Assembly: GCA_937625935.1 (NCBI GenBank)
Contig: OW569355.1
Coordinates: 1 to 64,000, forward strand
Length of the DNA: 64,000 bases
Direction: 5' to 3'
Source: Tetramitus jugosus
Lineage: Eukaryota > Heterolobosea > Eutetramitea > Acrasida > Vahlkampfiidae
The translations under genes and the position numbers were made by a program. Under the pieces are notes generated by a model. That model did not search any database and was not told the origin of the DNA. It was given only the letters and a program-made list of their open reading frames with translations. This document shows positions 1 to 9,651 of the stretch, in pieces; the stretch's first letter is position 1, and each line of letters begins with the position of its first letter.

Positions 1-768
1 AAACCCCAACCCAAACCCAAACCCCAAACCCACAACCCAAACCCAAACCCAACCCCCCCAAACCCAAACCCAACCCCCCCAAACCCAAACCCCAACCCCA
101 AACCCAAACCCAAACCCAAACCCAAACCCAAACCCAAACCCAAACCCAAACCCAAACCCAAACCCAAACCCAAACCCAAACCCAAACCCAAACCCAAACC
201 CAAACCCAAACCCAAACCCAAACCCAAACCCAAACCCAAACCCAAACCCAAACCCAAACCCAAACCCAAACCCAAACCCAAACCCAAACCCAAACCCAAA
301 CCCAAACCCAAACCCAAACCCAAACCCAAACCCAAACCCAAACCCAAACCCAAACCCAAACCCAAACCCAAACCCAAACCCAAACCCAAACCCAAACCCA
401 AACCCAAACCCAAACCCAAACCCAAACCCAAACCCAAACCCAAACCCAAACCCAAACCCAAACCCAAACCCAAACCCAAACCCAAACCCAAACCCAAACC
501 CAAACCCAAACCCAAACCCAAACCCAAACCCAAACCCAAACCCAAACCCAAACCCAAACCCAAACCCAAACCCAAACCCAAACCCAAACCCAAACCCAAA
601 CCCAAACCCAAACCCAAACCCAAACCCAAACCCAAACCCAAACCCAAACCCAAACCCAAACCCAAACCCAAACCCAAACCCAAACCCAAACCCAAACCCA
701 AACCCAAACCCAAACCCAAACCCAAACCCAAACCCAAACCCAAACCCAAACCCAAACCCAAACCCAAA
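1..768. repeat. Telomeric repeat array (CCCAAA)n
   Basis: Tandem 6-bp CCCAAA units run from the first base to about 768, where unique AT-rich sequence begins. On the complementary strand the unit is TTTGGG, with the G-rich strand running toward the left end as expected for a chromosome terminus. The outer ~100 bp are irregular (CCCCAA, CCCAA and C7 variants) while the inner ~650 bp are essentially perfect. The unit differs from the common TTAGGG. Confidence 0.95.
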
Positions 769-1602
769 TCAAATTCCTTCTCAAAAATCAAAATTTTCAT
801 CCAAATTCAAAATAGAAACAATCTATCATCTAAAATATGATCAAACAAGATTAATGGAAGTTAAAATTACTCAGTTCATTTCTATTTCCATCGCTTGACA
901 TTCACTCATGAGTATTTGTCGAAAATCGAAAACTTCTCATTAAATGCTCAACATCTGGAAGGATTAGAGGCAATCAAGCGAGTCAATACACGTTTAATGA
1001 GTAATCATTGCTCTTTCTTTTCAGTTATGACGGGTTGGGTCTGGGTATTCAACTCTGCACTCAAGAACAACACAAAGTTTGAATTCTCATTCTGTCAGGG
1101 TTAATCGCTCTCAGAAGAACAATTTTTCCAAAAGACTCTCAGTCTATTACATTCATAAATATGAATTGTCATTCAGAAAAGCTAGTAATCTGTATTTCTG
1201 ACCTGTTGGATCTGGGATTTCAACTTTAAACTAGATGCAGATTTGAAACTTCACTATTTCACTGTCTTACAGGATTTTACGTAGAAAAGTCTCATTACTA
1301 GATAAAACATCTGATTCTACAGTGATTATTTAATAAAATCTGTCTATTCTATCCAGAAAAACACTAAATCAAGTCTGTCAAAAATTCTGAAAAATCAGGT
1401 ACTCAGAAACTGAGGCAAAAATTATAGCTGGAAGAAAATCATGTTAAAAATGATCAAATACTGTCTCAATATCCTGATCCAAACTAAAGAAATCAAGTCT
1501 CACTCTAATGTCTTAACTCCAGTACAGGATCAAAATCGACAGAAATCTATTGCAGTTTTAACACTGTTGCAGATGAAAATCTGTTAAATACAGCACAGAT
1601 AT

Positions 1603-1621
1603 ATCGGCTCTACGAGCCGAT
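1603..1621. other. Hairpin, left arm of subtelomeric repeat
   Basis: Perfect 8-bp stem with a 3-nt loop (ATCGGCTC-TAC-GAGCCGAT). It sits at the position equivalent to the hairpin at 1967-1985 in the other arm. Confidence 0.75.
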
Positions 1622-1966
1622 AAAGCTCAAATCGAGTTGAAAACCTCGCCAATCTCTTCACCTCAACCAGCTGAAGCTCCTTGAGCAATAAAAAATCTCA
1701 AAAAAAAAATTGCCATATAAGGAAATCGTTTCCTTAGGTTGGGGAATCCAGGATGTATCCCCAAACCCAAACCCAACCCATATTCGCTTCTGAACCGACA
1801 AAATATTGCCTTTTATGGAAGAGGAGTGTCTAAATATGGTTTTGGGAGGTTTTTGAGTTTGAGTTTGGGGTTCATGTCATAAGTCCAGACCCAACCCGAA
1901 GGAATTTTTCAGTACAAATACCTCATCTCAACGAACTCTAACAGAATTTAACAGGATTAAAACTCT

Positions 1967-1985
1967 ATCGTCTCGAAGAGACGAT
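1967..1985. other. Hairpin, right arm of subtelomeric repeat
   Basis: Perfect 8-bp stem with a 3-nt loop (ATCGTCTC-GAA-GAGACGAT). Relative to the left-arm hairpin, the fifth stem pair has changed from G-C to T-A on both sides, so pairing is kept. Confidence 0.75.
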
Positions 1986-2947
1986 CGCTCCCTGCTGTAA
2001 TTAACAGAGTTTCTCTGCAACAGGATTAAAACTGCAACAGACTTTTATGTCAGGATTTTTCAGAAAAGCATGAGATTGACACTGGACTGTATGATAAGAG
2101 AACAGTTTTTTAGGTTTTAGACTGGAACTGTAGTCCTCTTGTATTCATTTGAAGCATGAAATCTGTTATTTCTGTCATTTTTTGTTGTTTTTTCAGCGGA
2201 TTGAGTTGCATTTCAGTAATATGACTTTTGATTGACTTGAAATTCTTGACTTGAAGGTTTTCACCAATTTTAGAGATAATCTGGATATGATGGAGAGATT
2301 TCGTTGTTGAATGAGATGTTTTCGGTAGAATAGGCTAAAATTTTGAATTTCGTTTTGTGAATGCTATGAAACACTCTTGTTCTGGCGAAATCAACTAATT
2401 TGGACCGATTTATTGATGGTGAACGAGACATTTCATTCTTGAACGGAATATATTGACATATGTGACAGGCAGAATGAGATTTTAACTTCTCAGTTAAGAT
2501 GAGTGCAGAGAAAGTCGAGACCCAATCTTCATATAATAAGAGTACATCTTGCTTGTTGATAAGAATTCACACGTATGAACGTAATTAACTGATAAATATT
2601 GCAGAAAATACTATTTTGGAGTGAAATTGGCTCATGAGAGAAGTATATTTCTATTGTTCAAACTTCCTTGGATGCTAAGTTGAATACCCAGACCCAACCC
2701 GTCCTAAATGAAGAGAAATAGAAATGATTACTCATTAAAGATATATTGACTCACTAAATTGCCTCCAATCCTCCCAGATTTTGAGCATTGAATGAGAGAA
2801 TTTCTATTTTCGACAAAGAGTAAGGAGTGAATGTCAAAAGATAGAAAGAGAAATGAACTGAGCGAGTTGGTTTTGTCGTTCTGATGTTAGATCTGAGAAC
2901 TGCGGTTCGTTAGCCTTGCTCGTGGCTCACTAGTTGGATGTGTATGA

Positions 2948-3334
2948 GTGCCTCTGAAATATCATTTGTCAATCTCGAACATCTTTGCTGAAAGAAGATA
3001 CTTTTCTTTCTTTCAAGAAATGGATTCCAAGTTTCTAGACTTCCTCCAGTATCAACCTACTCCATATCCAACGAAGAAGCTCACTTTGATGATGAATCTC
3101 TATTGGCTCAAGGTTGCTAAGTATCAGTTCTCTATTCAGAGTACTTTCTGTTATGGCTTTTTGGCTTTTCTCTACAAGACTAAGTGAGATAGAAATTTGA
3201 GAGCTGAATTTACCATTGATATCAAGAACATTTTGAGGACATTGCTCAGAAAGTTTGGAAATGACAAGTTCAAAGTTGAAGTGTCCAAACATCTCATTAC
3301 TGACATAAGAGGGGTTTTTGAGCAAGCAGTGTAA
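2948..3334 (+). pseudogene. Decayed ORF of unknown function
   Basis: An open frame without an ATG start runs to a TGA at 3185-3187 and continues in the same frame for 48 further codons to TAA at 3332-3334. The tail, rich in charged residues (for example TIDIKNILRTLLRKFG), looks like former coding sequence. No family is recognised. It may be a broken gene or an exon of an unseen gene; the subtelomeric position favours a relic. Confidence 0.35.
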
Positions 3335-3344
3335 ATTTTTTCCA

Positions 3345-3524
3345 TCAATTTCTAAAAATTGATTTTTAGAAGATATTGGAAAGTTTATTGGAGTGGAAAC
3401 AAATTATTAATGATGTCCTGTCAGTAGACAAATCAATATTTGTAACAGATTAGTTATGGATTACTATAGCAAAAATGAGAGATAATCTCAAATCAAGAAC
3501 TCTTCAATAATGATCCAACACTCC
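3345..3524. repeat. Dispersed repeat, copy 1
   Basis: About 180 bp that closely match 45692-45870 in the same orientation. Both copies begin with an A/T-rich 22-bp palindrome around TTCTAAAAATTG and end at GATCCAACACTCC. No coding potential is seen. It could be a short non-autonomous transposon or a shared relic. Confidence 0.8.
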
Positions 3525-3599
3525 GTGTTGATCCAAGAGTGCTTTGCAACAAAAGAGCAGAGGTCTATTTTGGAATACTTCGCTACTTTCATGCGGTTT

Positions 3600-3712
3600 C
3601 CTTGAAAAGGTATTGAGTGCCGAGCCGTTGGGATCTCGTTTCTTCAAGGTTTTGAAGAGGTCTTGTCCCTCCAACTTGAGCTCGTTTTTTTTGATAGTGT
3701 ATCATGCAGGGA
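3600..3712 (-). pseudogene. Fragment shared with transposase debris at 61.65 kb
   Basis: This segment is about 90% identical to 61645-61757. Read on the minus strand both give a run containing KNELKLEGQDLFKTLKK and DPNGSALNTFS. Some differences between the copies are silent in that frame, which suggests it was once coding. The 61.6-kb copy lies next to a DDE-transposase-like tail, so a transposon origin is likely but not proven. Confidence 0.5.
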
Positions 3713-3840
3713 ATTGACGTCATCGATTTACTCAGTGTTTCAAACTCCTCGTCGTTGAGCTTGATCAACGACCTCGTCAGTACCGGCCAACTTCACTGTT
3801 CATCGCGGTGATACAAAAAACACTTTGAGTTGTTCATTGG

Positions 3841-4131
3841 TTGTTGGTTGCAAAAACTCGAGTGAACCATCGAGTGTACAAAAGATTCTTGTTGATATGG
3901 ATGGGTTACGATGAACAATATGACAGATGTGATATTGTTAATTGGAGGTCAATTGTGGAGTATATCTCCATACTCATTCGAAAACGAGGCTGGCCACTGA
4001 AGTCAACAAAAAAGTCCAAGAATGCCTCGAACGAAGACGGAAAAAGAAAAAATCGAGTAGAACAAAGTGAGATTTCTGAGGATGATAGAGAGCAAGATAA
4101 TATTATAGATGATCTAGAGTACGCCTTGTGA
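3841..4131 (+). pseudogene. ORF fragment, possibly chromodomain-like
   Basis: An open frame of about 96 codons without an ATG near its start (the first base triplet is TTG). It contains a stretch resembling a chromodomain core (KRFLLIWMGYDEQYD, then a hydrophobic helix) followed by a Lys/Glu/Asp-rich tail. Chromodomains often end transposon integrases, and this ORF sits among transposon debris. The match is weak and the fragment may be noise. Confidence 0.3.
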
Positions 4132-4189
4132 TAATTTCATATGTCCAATTAATTACATTCCGGATAACTGGAATCTGGACAGATTTTAT

Positions 4190-5116
4190 CCTTCTTGCAC
4201 GATCCACCATGATTGCTCGAGCAGCAATCTCTTTCTTGACTTTCTTGAACAACTCAGAGGTGTTCAATACTAGCTCGAAGATTGCTCTATTACGAGCATT
4301 CTCATCATTGGTGTTGGTGGTTGGCTTTTGGGTGACTGTAGTTGGAGTGGTGGGATGTGACTCTGGCATGATCAACTACCAGTCATCGGCCGGAGACGGA
4401 GTCGAAGGTTCGAATTCGGAGATTCGTTCCGGCGTCCTTGGGGACGGGGCTGCGAGGGGAATCCGGGTGACAGAGTTCATATTCTTTAACACACTGACTT
4501 GGTGGCGCAGGTCTCCACCACAGCCAGGAGCTCTTGGTACATCTTGGTCAGCCTCTTGCTGACAGCCTTGACAGGATCACGTGGGCGTGGAAGGAAGCGC
4601 TTTGCTTCCATCTCCACTAGCATGGATTTAACGTTCCGAAGCAAAGTTTCGGCATACGTTTCGGACCCCATCACAACAAAGGTGGTGTTGGAGCGTTCTT
4701 GACCTTTGTTGTGCCGAGCATGGCCTTGATGTCGTCCTCCGTCTTTCCTTTGACCATGGAGGACGATCTTCTTGGTTCAATCTACGTTGTGCTTGAGTGA
4801 TGCCTTGCAGCCACTCACCTTCTTGTTGCGGTTGAAAAATTCAACAAATGGGTAAATGTTGTCGTCAACAACAGTTACCCACGCAACAAACCTCTTGGGG
4901 CCTTTCTTGATGACTTGGACCCTGATGAGCCATTCACCAAAATCCAAACCAATTCTCTTTGCCAAGGCAGCCTTGGGAGAGTCATCACACTTTCCAGTGA
5001 TGATGACCTCCTTGCTTGGTGCAGTCCCTCTTGGGGCTGTGGTCCACAGAGCATAGCGTGGGTTCTCATACTCACGAACAACAGGGGTGTGTGTTCGTTT
5101 TTCATCGGCGTTTTTT
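4190..5116 (-). mobile_element. LINE ORF1 unit B, 3'-truncated
   Basis: Minus-strand relic homologous to unit C (6173-7572), with near-identical blocks for both RRM-like domains and the coiled coil. Homology starts at the element's 5' end (AAAAAACGCCGATG, read on minus, ending at 5116) and stops abruptly near 4190; the 3' UTR and poly(A) are missing. One A is lost just after the ATG, and several indels break the frame downstream (for example around 4520 and 4690). Its 5' end is fused to the interrupted ORF1 of unit A, so B was inserted into A. Confidence 0.8.
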
Positions 5117-6157
5117 CGCGTACCATCAGTCATCAGATCACCCAGTGTGATCCTAGCACTCCTTTTCTTGTTGTCATTGAGTTGTGGACTCTGAATCTCC
5201 TTTTCGGAGTCATCATCCACATCCACAATGACTGGTTCGTCCTCAGTTAAACCATACCTTTTGCGTGCAGCAGCCAGCGCCAATGCAGCAATTTCCTTTT
5301 TCACTCTGGTGAACACTGGAGAAGTGGCATTCACTTGCTCCAGAATTTGCCGGTTCTCAGCACTGAGCTGTACAACAGGCACTGATAGCAGTGGTGTTGC
5401 TACAGTCCTTTGTTCTTCTACCTCCACTAGCTCAGGAGTCTCCATCCTAGCAGTGGCTTGGGCAACTTCTTGTTCCGGCATTGGAACCGGTTTGTTGCCC
5501 CCTTGACCCTTTGTCTTTGCCAATTCCTTGGTGAGTTCTGTGACCTGTCGACGCAGTCCGTCAACCACCATCAGCAGCTCCTCGTACATCTTCGTCAACC
5601 TCTTGTTGACAGCCTTGAGAGGATCATGTGGTCTCTCGATGTATCGAGTGACCGTGGCCTTTACCTTGTTCTCTCCACTGAGCACTGCTCGTGCATAGGT
5701 TTCGTCATGACCACGAAAGCAGTGTCACGCTTCTTCTCAGGCCCCAGTAGCTTCTTGATGTCGTCCACTGACATGTTCTTCATGCCATGGACGACCACCT
5801 TTCCTGTGCAATCAACACTGCGCTTGGGTGCAGCAGTGCTGTTGCCAATCCTCCTCTCTTTGTTGAACAACTCAACAAAGTCATAGATGCGGTCACCCTT
5901 GACCGCCATCCATGCAACAAAGCGTTGCTGGCCTTTCCTCTTGATGACCTGGACACGGTTGAGCCAGTCACCAAACTCCTCTCCTATCTTTCTTGTCAAA
6001 GATGACTGAGAGACACCATTACCGTTGCCAGTAATGACGACCTCTCTGTCACTTGGCCTAGAGCCTTTCCGTGCAGTGGTCCACACTGCATAACGGCTGT
6101 TGCCGTATTCCTTCACCAAATTTGTTGAATCACCAGACATGTGATTCCGTTTTTTCT
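5117..6157 (-). pseudogene. LINE ORF1 unit A, interrupted by B
   Basis: ORF1 of a related but distinct LINE lineage, starting at ATG 6140 (MSGDSTNLVKEYG). It has an RRM-like domain (EVVITG ... RFVAWM), a second one (KVVVHGM ... DTAFVVM), then a coiled coil (KRLTKMYEELL). A one-base loss near 5700 shifts the frame. The ORF continues to about 5126, where it runs directly into the 5' end of unit B, so the C-terminus is lost. The protein would bind element RNA. Now a relic. Confidence 0.75.
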
Positions 6158-6172
6158 GCTTTTTTATGTACC

Positions 6173-7572
6173 TTTTTTTTTTTTTTTTTTTTTTAATACA
6201 ACAAATGGTGCTCACGCACCACGTTGCGGAACTTTTATTTTTCTTTTGCGTGAGAGCAGGCTTGCCTGCTCTCAATTGTCTAACATGATGTGGTGCTTGC
6301 CCAGTGGAGTGGCAGGCCTACGCAACAGGATTCATTCTCTTCTTGGAATGTTGTTTTGATCCCTTCTTCAGGGATTCGTTGCGAGGGCCTCCACTACCGT
6401 CTGGAGCACCACTGGTGAGGTCAGATGGCTCTGTAGTCCTAGCCAGTTGGTAGGACCTACGGAGAGCACCTGACTTGATACTGGCCAACCTGGCCGGGAT
6501 CTTGTTGGCAGCAGTGTCACCAACGGTGACACGTGCTGATCGCTTCTTGTGTTCGTTGAGTTGGGGACTCTGTAACTCACAGTCGGGGTTACTGAGATCC
6601 AACTCAACTGGATCTTCTTCGGTGGTTGTGCTTCTTGCACGGTCCACCATGATTGCTCGGGCAGCAATCTCTTTCTTGACTTTCTTGAACACCTCGGAGG
6701 TGTTCAATACTAGCTCGAGGATTGCTCTGTTACGAGCATCCTCATCAATGGTGTTGTTGGTTGGCTCTTGGGTGACCGTAGTTGGAGTGGCGGGATGGGA
6801 CTCCGGCATGATCGACTCCCAGTCATCGGTCGTAGACGGAGTCGAAGGTTCGAATTCGGGGATTCGCTCCGGCGTCCTTGGAGACGGGGATGCGAGGGGA
6901 ATCCGGTTGACGGAAGCCATATCTTTTAACACACTGACTTGGTGGCGCAGGTCGTCCACCACAGCCAGTAGCTCTTGGTACATCTTGGTCAGCCTCTTGC
7001 TGACAGCCTTGACCGGATCACGTGGGCGTGGAAGGAAGCGCTTTGCTTCCACCTCCACTGGCATGGATTGAACGTTTCGAAGCAAAGCTTCGGCATACGT
7101 TTCGGACTCCATCACAACAAAGGCGGTGTCGTGCTTCTTGAGCACGTTCTTGACCTTTGTTGTGCCAAGCATGGCCTTGATGTCGTCCTCCGTCTTACCT
7201 TTGACACCGTGGAGGACGACCTTCTTGGCACAATCTACGTTGTGCTTGAGTGCTGCCTTGCAGCCACTCATCTTCTTGTTGCGGTTGAAGGATTCAACAA
7301 ATGGGTAAATGTTGTCATCAACAACAGTTACCCACGCAACAAACCTCTTGGGGCCCTTCTTGATGACTTGGACCCTGGTGAGCAAATCACCAAAATCCTA
7401 GCCAATCTTCTTGGCCAAGGCAGCCTTGGGAGAGTCATCACACTTTCCAGTGATGATGACCTCCTTGCTGCTTGGCGCAGTTCCTCTTGGTGCTGTGGTC
7501 CACACAGCATAGCGTGGATTCTCATACTCACGAACAACAGGGGTGTGTGTTCGTTTTTTCATCGGCGTTTTT
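6173..7572 (-). mobile_element. ORF1-only LINE-type element C
   Basis: A 1.4-kb element with a poly(A) tail (22 T on +, 6173-6194) and a 15-bp target-site duplication, GCTTTTTTATGTACC, at 6158-6172 and 7573-7587. It holds only ORF1; there is no endonuclease or reverse transcriptase, and the clean duplication shows it inserted in this form. Its 3' UTR has a perfect 10-bp hairpin at 6252-6273. It lies at the 5' border of unit A. Mobilisation must have used another element's ORF2 (inference). The closest analogue is the mammalian HAL1 (half-L1). Confidence 0.9.
6318..7562 (-). pseudogene. ORF1 of element C, one nonsense codon
   Basis: A 414-codon ORF1 from ATG 7562 (MKKRTHTPVV). The single defect seen is a TAG at 7398-7400 (codon 55), where the sister copy at 53.7 kb has TTG. 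Domains: RRM-like 1 (EVIITG ... RFVAWV, residues ~25-85), RRM-like 2 (KVVLHGV ... DTAFVVM, ~105-155), a coiled coil (~185-215), then a Ser/Thr/Pro-rich linker and a basic C-terminus (KKGSKQHSKKR). The order RRM-RRM-coiled coil differs from mammalian L1 ORF1p, where the coiled coil comes first. Role: RNA-binding chaperone of the retrotransposon particle (family knowledge). Confidence 0.85.
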
Positions 7573-7625
7573 GCTTTTTTATGTACCATCAGGAATATTT
7601 TTCCATACTTTCTTAAAAATATTGG

Positions 7626-7696
7626 GCATCTGTAGTGTAGGGGTATCATGCAGCGTTGCCATCGCTGCGACCCGGGTTCGAATCCCGGCAGATGCA
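7626..7696 (+). tRNA. tRNA-Gly (GCC)
   Basis: 71-nt cloverleaf. The acceptor stem GCATCTG pairs with CAGATGC plus discriminator A. The anticodon stem CAGCG/CGCTG encloses loop TTGCCAT (anticodon GCC). The T arm has GGTTCGAATCC. No intron and no encoded CCA. A T run follows near 7718. The 5' end of a retrotransposon lies 38 bp upstream in the opposite direction. Confidence 0.95.
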
Positions 7697-8088
7697 ATTA
7701 GTGTTTGCGAGTTTGCTTTTGGTACAAATTTACTTTGACGAATAATCTTGATCTAACTGGCTTACTTTTCTGTTCTCTTCGCTGCAGATCCGTCATTATC
7801 TGCTATCAGAGTGCAGCAGTAGTAAAATTTATTCCTTTGGTGCAACAAAAAGGTGTAAAACACGAGAAAAGTTGTTGTGATTCGCTTCAGCCTTTCATGT
7901 CCCAATTTATTGTATCAGTGAGATCCCCTTTACAAATTTTTCCATTTGGGGAGGAGCCGAACCGACAGCACTGTTTCAAGGCGAGTGAACGGATGTTGCG
8001 CTGTTATTGCGGAATTGGAAGTATGTATTTTAAATTCAGTCGTGAGTTTTGACAAAGATTTCGAAACAAGAAACACAATAACAATAAC
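7697..8088. other. Intergenic region
   Basis: 392 bp between tRNA-Gly and the first dehydrogenase gene. It holds the promoter and 5' UTR of that gene; an A-rich stretch with CAA repeats directly precedes the ATG. An open frame at 7705-8052 has no recognisable protein character. Confidence 0.5.
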
Positions 8089-9126
8089 ATGACACAACAA
8101 CAACAAGTATATCGTCTCGAGAAACTAGAGGGATATGAACAATTAAAACAAACTACAGAACAAGTAGCAGTTCCAAAGAGAGGACAAGTTCTGGTGCGTC
8201 TTCATGCAGTATCACTCAACTATAGAGATCTGATGGTATCATATGGAAAATATGGTGGAAAGATTGAATCTCAAGTAGTACCATGTTCTGATGGAGCTGG
8301 TGAGATTGTACAAGTCGGTGAAGATGTCACTGATTTAAAAGTCGGTGACAAAGTATGTGGAACATTCTTTCAAAAGTGGACAGATGGACGTATTCCACAT
8401 GATTCGATGAATCATGCACTTGGTGCATCATTGAATGGTGTATTGTGTCAGTACCGTGTGTTTGAATCTACTGGTGTCATCAAGTATCCTTCCTTCTTGA
8501 GTTATGAAGAAGCTTCAACACTACCTTGTGCTGCATTAACTGCATGGAATGCACTTGCACACAATGGTGTTCAGAATATTGGACCTAATCAGACTGTTCT
8601 CATTTTGGGCACAGGAGGTGTCTCGGTTTTTGGAATACAATTCGCTTTGGCAGCAGGAGCCAGAGTTATTGTCACATCATCCAGTGATGAAAAGTTGCAA
8701 ATTGCTAGATCTCTCGGTGTTAAAGAAACAGATTTGATCAATTATTCAAAGAATGCAAACTGGGATGAAAAGGTGAATGAAATCACAAATGGAAGAGGAG
8801 TTGATCATGTTGTAGAAGTAGGAGGACCTGGTACTCTGCCAAAATCATTGAATGCTGTACGTGCAGGTGGTCACGTTCATATGATTGGAGTTTTGACACA
8901 ACAAGATCAGAGCAATATTGCTATTCAAGTCTTACTTAAAGCAGCTATTTTGAGAGGTGTTTTGATTGGTTCTCTTGGAATGTTCACAGAGATGAACAAG
9001 ACTATTGAGCACAATCAGATTCGTCCAGTGATCGACAAGGTATTTTCCTTCAATGAAGCCAAAGATGCTTACAGACATTTGGAGAGCCAAAAACATGTTG
9101 GAAAAGTTGTGATTCGTATCGATTAA
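8089..9126 (+). CDS. Zinc-type/quinone-oxidoreductase-like MDR dehydrogenase
   Basis: A 345-aa member of the medium-chain dehydrogenase/reductase superfamily, predicted to be a cytosolic NAD(P)H-dependent oxidoreductase. The N-terminal GroES-like domain carries the SLNYRDLMVSYG signature and a GAGEIVQVG turn. The Rossmann domain begins around residue 165 with LGTGGVSVFGIQFALAAGA and continues with VTSSSDEKL. A GRGVDHVVEVGG segment and the C-terminal HVGKVVIRID end are typical of the zinc-ADH-like subgroup. The ATG is preceded by an A-rich leader. A close paralogue lies at 14863-15906 on the other strand. The substrate cannot be told from sequence. Confidence 0.9.
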   Translation: MTQQQQVYRLEKLEGYEQLKQTTEQVAVPKRGQVLVRLHAVSLNYRDLMVSYGKYGGKIESQVVPCSDGAGEIVQVGEDVTDLKVGDKVCGTFFQKWTDGRIPHDSMNHALGASLNGVLCQYRVFESTGVIKYPSFLSYEEASTLPCAALTAWNALAHNGVQNIGPNQTVLILGTGGVSVFGIQFALAAGARVIVTSSSDEKLQIARSLGVKETDLINYSKNANWDEKVNEITNGRGVDHVVEVGGPGTLPKSLNAVRAGGHVHMIGVLTQQDQSNIAIQVLLKAAILRGVLIGSLGMFTEMNKTIEHNQIRPVIDKVFSFNEAKDAYRHLESQKHVGKVVIRID

Positions 9127-9651
9127 ATTAAACTCTTGTATTTTGTTTAATTCCTTTTGATCTATTAGTTGATTCATTCTCAACAAAAAGCACTGTTATG
9201 TGCGATACATTTTTGCAATCTGTCATCAAAAACTATGTATTAGAATGGTCTGACAACTCTCACCTATTCCTGAAACTCCGAAGTCCATTGGTTTCCTTGT
9301 CAAGAGGTCCATCTGCTATCTGCAATAGTTCTTGGTGTCCCTAAAGTTTGGAGTTTATGCAAACGTACTGGTACTGGCGTTCCAACAGAAAAAATAAGAA
9401 ATCTTTGGAAAAAGGATCAGAATTTCCTTTGTCGAATTGGATTTCGCTGCCAACGCTGAAACGACATCTACCTTTCTCATCAACAGCTCCGCACAATGCG
9501 TAACAATTAATTCGCCATAATGCGCCTTGCCGAGCAATACAACTATAAAAGATATTATGGAATAGCAACAGAAAAAGAATCAACAACCAACAACTTCTCT
9601 AAAAGCATACCTCAAGGTAATAACATCAGAAAAAGAAACAACTTAAGAAAC
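9127..9651. other. Intergenic region
   Basis: About 525 bp. It includes the 3' end of the MDR gene and a 5' region of the aldo/keto reductase that could be read as an N-terminal extension. Nothing else is recognised. Confidence 0.45.

Larger units (their letters stand above)
870..2862. repeat. Diverged subtelomeric inverted repeat
   Basis: Positions 870-1054 match the reverse complement of 2678-2862 without gaps at roughly 85% identity counted by eye. Positions ~1526-1623 likewise match the reverse complement of ~1964-2063. The centre (~1761-1781 and ~1856-1873) carries telomere-like CCCAAACCC and GTTTGGGG tracts facing each other. Together this is a roughly 2-kb palindrome-like structure with arms that have drifted and picked up indels. 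The parts between the two aligned blocks were not aligned base by base. No convincing gene lies inside; the short ORF at 895-1104 is in one arm and is not conserved as protein. Confidence 0.85.

Noticed and set aside
1-768. CRISPR-like or satellite array
   Set aside because: A simple 6-bp repeat without spacers at the sequence end is a telomere.
6475-7616. Long plus-strand ORFs at 6475-7071 and 6975-7616, and the equivalents at 52811-53905
   Set aside because: They are antisense shadows of ORF1 in elements C and C'; the minus frame carries the domains and is the one conserved between copies.
7705-8052. 115-codon ORF between tRNA-Gly and the MDR gene
   Set aside because: No family character, and its codons look like non-coding spacer.
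9520-9651. Upstream ATG 9520 as start of the aldo/keto reductase
   Set aside because: It would add 44 low-complexity residues; the ATG at 9652 gives the normal family N-terminus.
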